NCBI GenBank assembly: GCA_937889795.1
Contig: CALBZH010000602.1
Coordinates: 1-7,060, forward strand
Direction of reading: 5' to 3'
Origin: an uncultured Syntrophobacteraceae bacterium
Lineage (GTDB): Bacteria > Desulfobacterota > Syntrophobacteria > Syntrophobacterales > Syntrophobacteraceae
Length of the DNA: 7,060 nt
Shown here piece after piece: positions 6,460-7,060 of the stretch. The position numbers and the translations under genes were made by a program. Each line of letters starts with the position of its first letter. The stretch's first letter is position 1. The notes below the pieces were generated by a model. It was not told the DNA's origin, did not search any database, and saw nothing but the letters and a program-made list of their open reading frames with translations.

Positions 6460-6660
6460 GGTGCAATGGGGAGGCTCCGAGCTCGGCGGGCGTTCCTCGC
6501 TGGAAGGGATGAGGTTTTTGAGCGAGCGGTGGCGCTGGACGAACCTTGCAACGGGTCGCCCAGGGGGTCGGCCCGAGCCTGGCGAAGTGCGGAGGAATGC
6601 CGTCGGCTGGGCCGAAAGGACGGAAGACGATCACTTCTGGCGAGTGTGAAGGGAGCGAAA
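6460..6660. other. GC-rich gene-free segment with a long stem-loop
   Basis: I see no convincing gene here: short frames exist on both strands but their products are Arg/Pro-rich, resemble no family and lack ribosome sites. The segment has several inverted repeats. The strongest is at 6568-6615, where TCGGCCC (6568-6574) pairs with GGGCCGA (6609-6615) and, after a one-base bulge, AGCC (6576-6579) pairs with GGCT (6605-6608): 11 bp, extendable by GGC (6581-6583) and GCC (6599-6601) after a loop. Others are CTCGCT (6496-6501) with AGCGAG (6521-6526) and the 10-base palindrome CCGAGCTCGG (6477-6486). It could be a non-coding RNA or just GC-rich spacer. From about 6650 to 6720 the base composition turns sharply AT-rich. 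Confidence 0.35.
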
Positions 6661-6679
6661 AAATAATGGAAAAAGTATT

Positions 6680-6695
6680 ATGTCAGTCTTGACAT
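6680..6695. promoter_or_regulatory. Palindrome ATGTCA-N4-TGACAT, possible operator
   Basis: A perfect 6-bp inverted repeat (6680-6685 with 6690-6695) around GTCT sits in the AT-rich part of the gene-free region. On the plus strand its right half overlaps a perfect -35 box TTGACA (6689-6694) with CATAAG 18 bases further on (6713-6718), a weak promoter candidate. On the minus strand the same repeat is an AU-rich hairpin followed by AATACTTTTT, so it could instead act as a weak second terminator behind the ABC ATPase gene. The palindrome is certain; its role is not. Confidence 0.35.
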
Positions 6696-6755
6696 CATTA
6701 AAGAAGCTATGGCATAAGAGAAACCGTCAGCTTCAAGTCACAATCCATCCCCTGG

Positions 6756-6779
6756 GAATCGGGCTTTCGGGCCCGATTC
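6756..6779. terminator. Hairpin after the ABC ATPase gene, probable terminator
   Basis: GAATCGGGC (6756-6764) and GCCCGATTC (6771-6779) form a perfect 9-bp GC-rich stem with a 6-base loop, beginning 13 bases after the stop codon of the minus-strand ABC ATPase gene. The location is that of a terminator. On the minus strand no T-run follows; on the plus strand TCATTTT follows. It may therefore stop transcripts poorly on the minus strand, or terminate in the plus direction, or simply protect the 3' end of the transporter mRNA. Confidence 0.55.
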
Positions 6780-6792
6780 TCATTTTAAGGGC

Positions 6793-7060
6793 TCATATTT
6801 CCCAAGGAACCCAGCTGCTCCATTTGAGCGCTTCCTCTCCAAAGACTTCCCGGACCGTCCCGCCCCGAACGATCCGTCCCTCGTTCAAGACGAGCACGCG
6901 ATCGGCCAAGTGGGGTATCTCGCTGAAATCGTGCGTCACAAAAAAGGTCGTCGTAGGCGATTCTTTGAGGAAGCTCCCGAGGTCTTCCAGGAGTTTGTTA
7001 CGCGTGGGGTAATCGAGGGCCGAAAACGGCTCGTCGAGGAAGAGGATATCCGGCTGCAGG
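6793..7060 (-). CDS. ABC transporter ATP-binding protein, C-terminal fragment (possible tungstate/molybdate importer)
   Basis: The last 88 residues of an ABC ATPase whose start lies beyond the right edge; the frame begins at 7059 and ends with TGA at 6795-6793. The fragment opens with LQPDILFLDEPFSALD, giving Walker B with the catalytic Glu (residue 10) and the D-loop (SALD), followed by FFVTHD with the switch His43 and the usual ADRVLVLNEGRIVRGGTVREVF segment. The Walker A, Q-loop and signature motif are outside the window. It stops about 20 residues after that segment, so it has no C-terminal TOBE domain as found in ModC; this length suits small importer ATPases such as the tungstate-type TupC. 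It would power import at the inner membrane. The oxyanion assignment rests on the neighbouring ModE-like regulator and molybdopterin-binding protein, and remains inference; the ABC ATPase identity itself is secure. Confidence 0.9.
   Translation of the reverse strand, partial: LQPDILFLDEPFSALDYPTRNKLLEDLGSFLKESPTTTFFVTHDFSEIPHLADRVLVLNEGRIVRGGTVREVFGEEALKWSSWVPWEI

Noticed and set aside
6301..6660. Known RNA: Moco riboswitch, cobalamin or TPP riboswitch, RNase P RNA, tRNA
   Set aside because: I looked for the conserved RNase P, cobalamin and TPP core sequences and for a tRNA cloverleaf and did not find them. The Moco motif could not be confirmed by eye; a covariance-model search would decide.
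6287..6666. Short frames in the gene-free region (115 residues on minus, 66 residues on plus)
   Set aside because: Arg/Pro/Gly-rich, no family likeness, no ribosome sites, and they overlap the predicted promoter and leader structures.
1..7060. CRISPR array, insertion sequence or other mobile element
   Set aside because: No regularly spaced direct repeats, transposase or terminal inverted repeats were seen; the region looks like ordinary chromosome.

Overview
The window looks like the edge of an assembled contig from a high-GC, Gram-negative bacterium. A sulfate-reducing or syntrophic member of the Desulfobacterota (former Deltaproteobacteria) is my best guess. The clues are the style of the hybrid histidine kinase, a LivK-type binding protein with the CDEFGDC signature, and a fused FmdE/molybdopterin-binding protein of a kind I associate with that group. 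This placement is inference from gene style; no marker gene is present. The first 43 bases are not biological: they match the Illumina TruSeq universal adapter, so the true sequence starts at about base 44.

Layout: (1) 44-1020 (+), a 5'-truncated branched-chain-amino-acid-type periplasmic binding protein. (2) 1024-3747 (+), a membrane-bound hybrid sensor histidine kinase starting 3 bases after the previous stop codon; the pair probably forms a binding-protein-fed sensory system rather than a transporter. (3) 3748-3844, a short convergent gap with an imperfect inverted repeat. (4) On the minus strand, read from right to left: the C-terminal end of an ABC transporter ATPase (7060-6793), a hairpin just after its stop (6779-6756), a gene-free region of about 520 bases, an FmdE/MoeA-like fusion protein (6272-4635), a small ModE-type winged-helix regulator lacking any ligand-binding domain (4604-4203), and an unrecognised 84-residue protein (4099-3845).

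The minus-strand block reads as a molybdenum/tungsten (oxyanion or pterin cofactor) module: a possible oxyanion importer ATPase, a protein combining an FmdE domain, zinc finger, molybdopterin-binding domain and terminal cysteine cluster, and a ModE-like DNA-binding protein. The metal assignment is inferred from family and context only.

The most interesting unexplained part is the 5' region of the fusion gene. A good sigma-70-like promoter (6459-6430) is followed at the expected transcription start by a perfect 6-bp palindrome (6404-6421), and then by a leader of about 150 nt with a nested, 18-base-pair stepped stem (6301-6357) and a second 7-bp hairpin (6366-6389), ending shortly before the ribosome binding site. 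This could be an operator plus a structured cis-regulatory RNA; I could not match it to a known riboswitch by eye.
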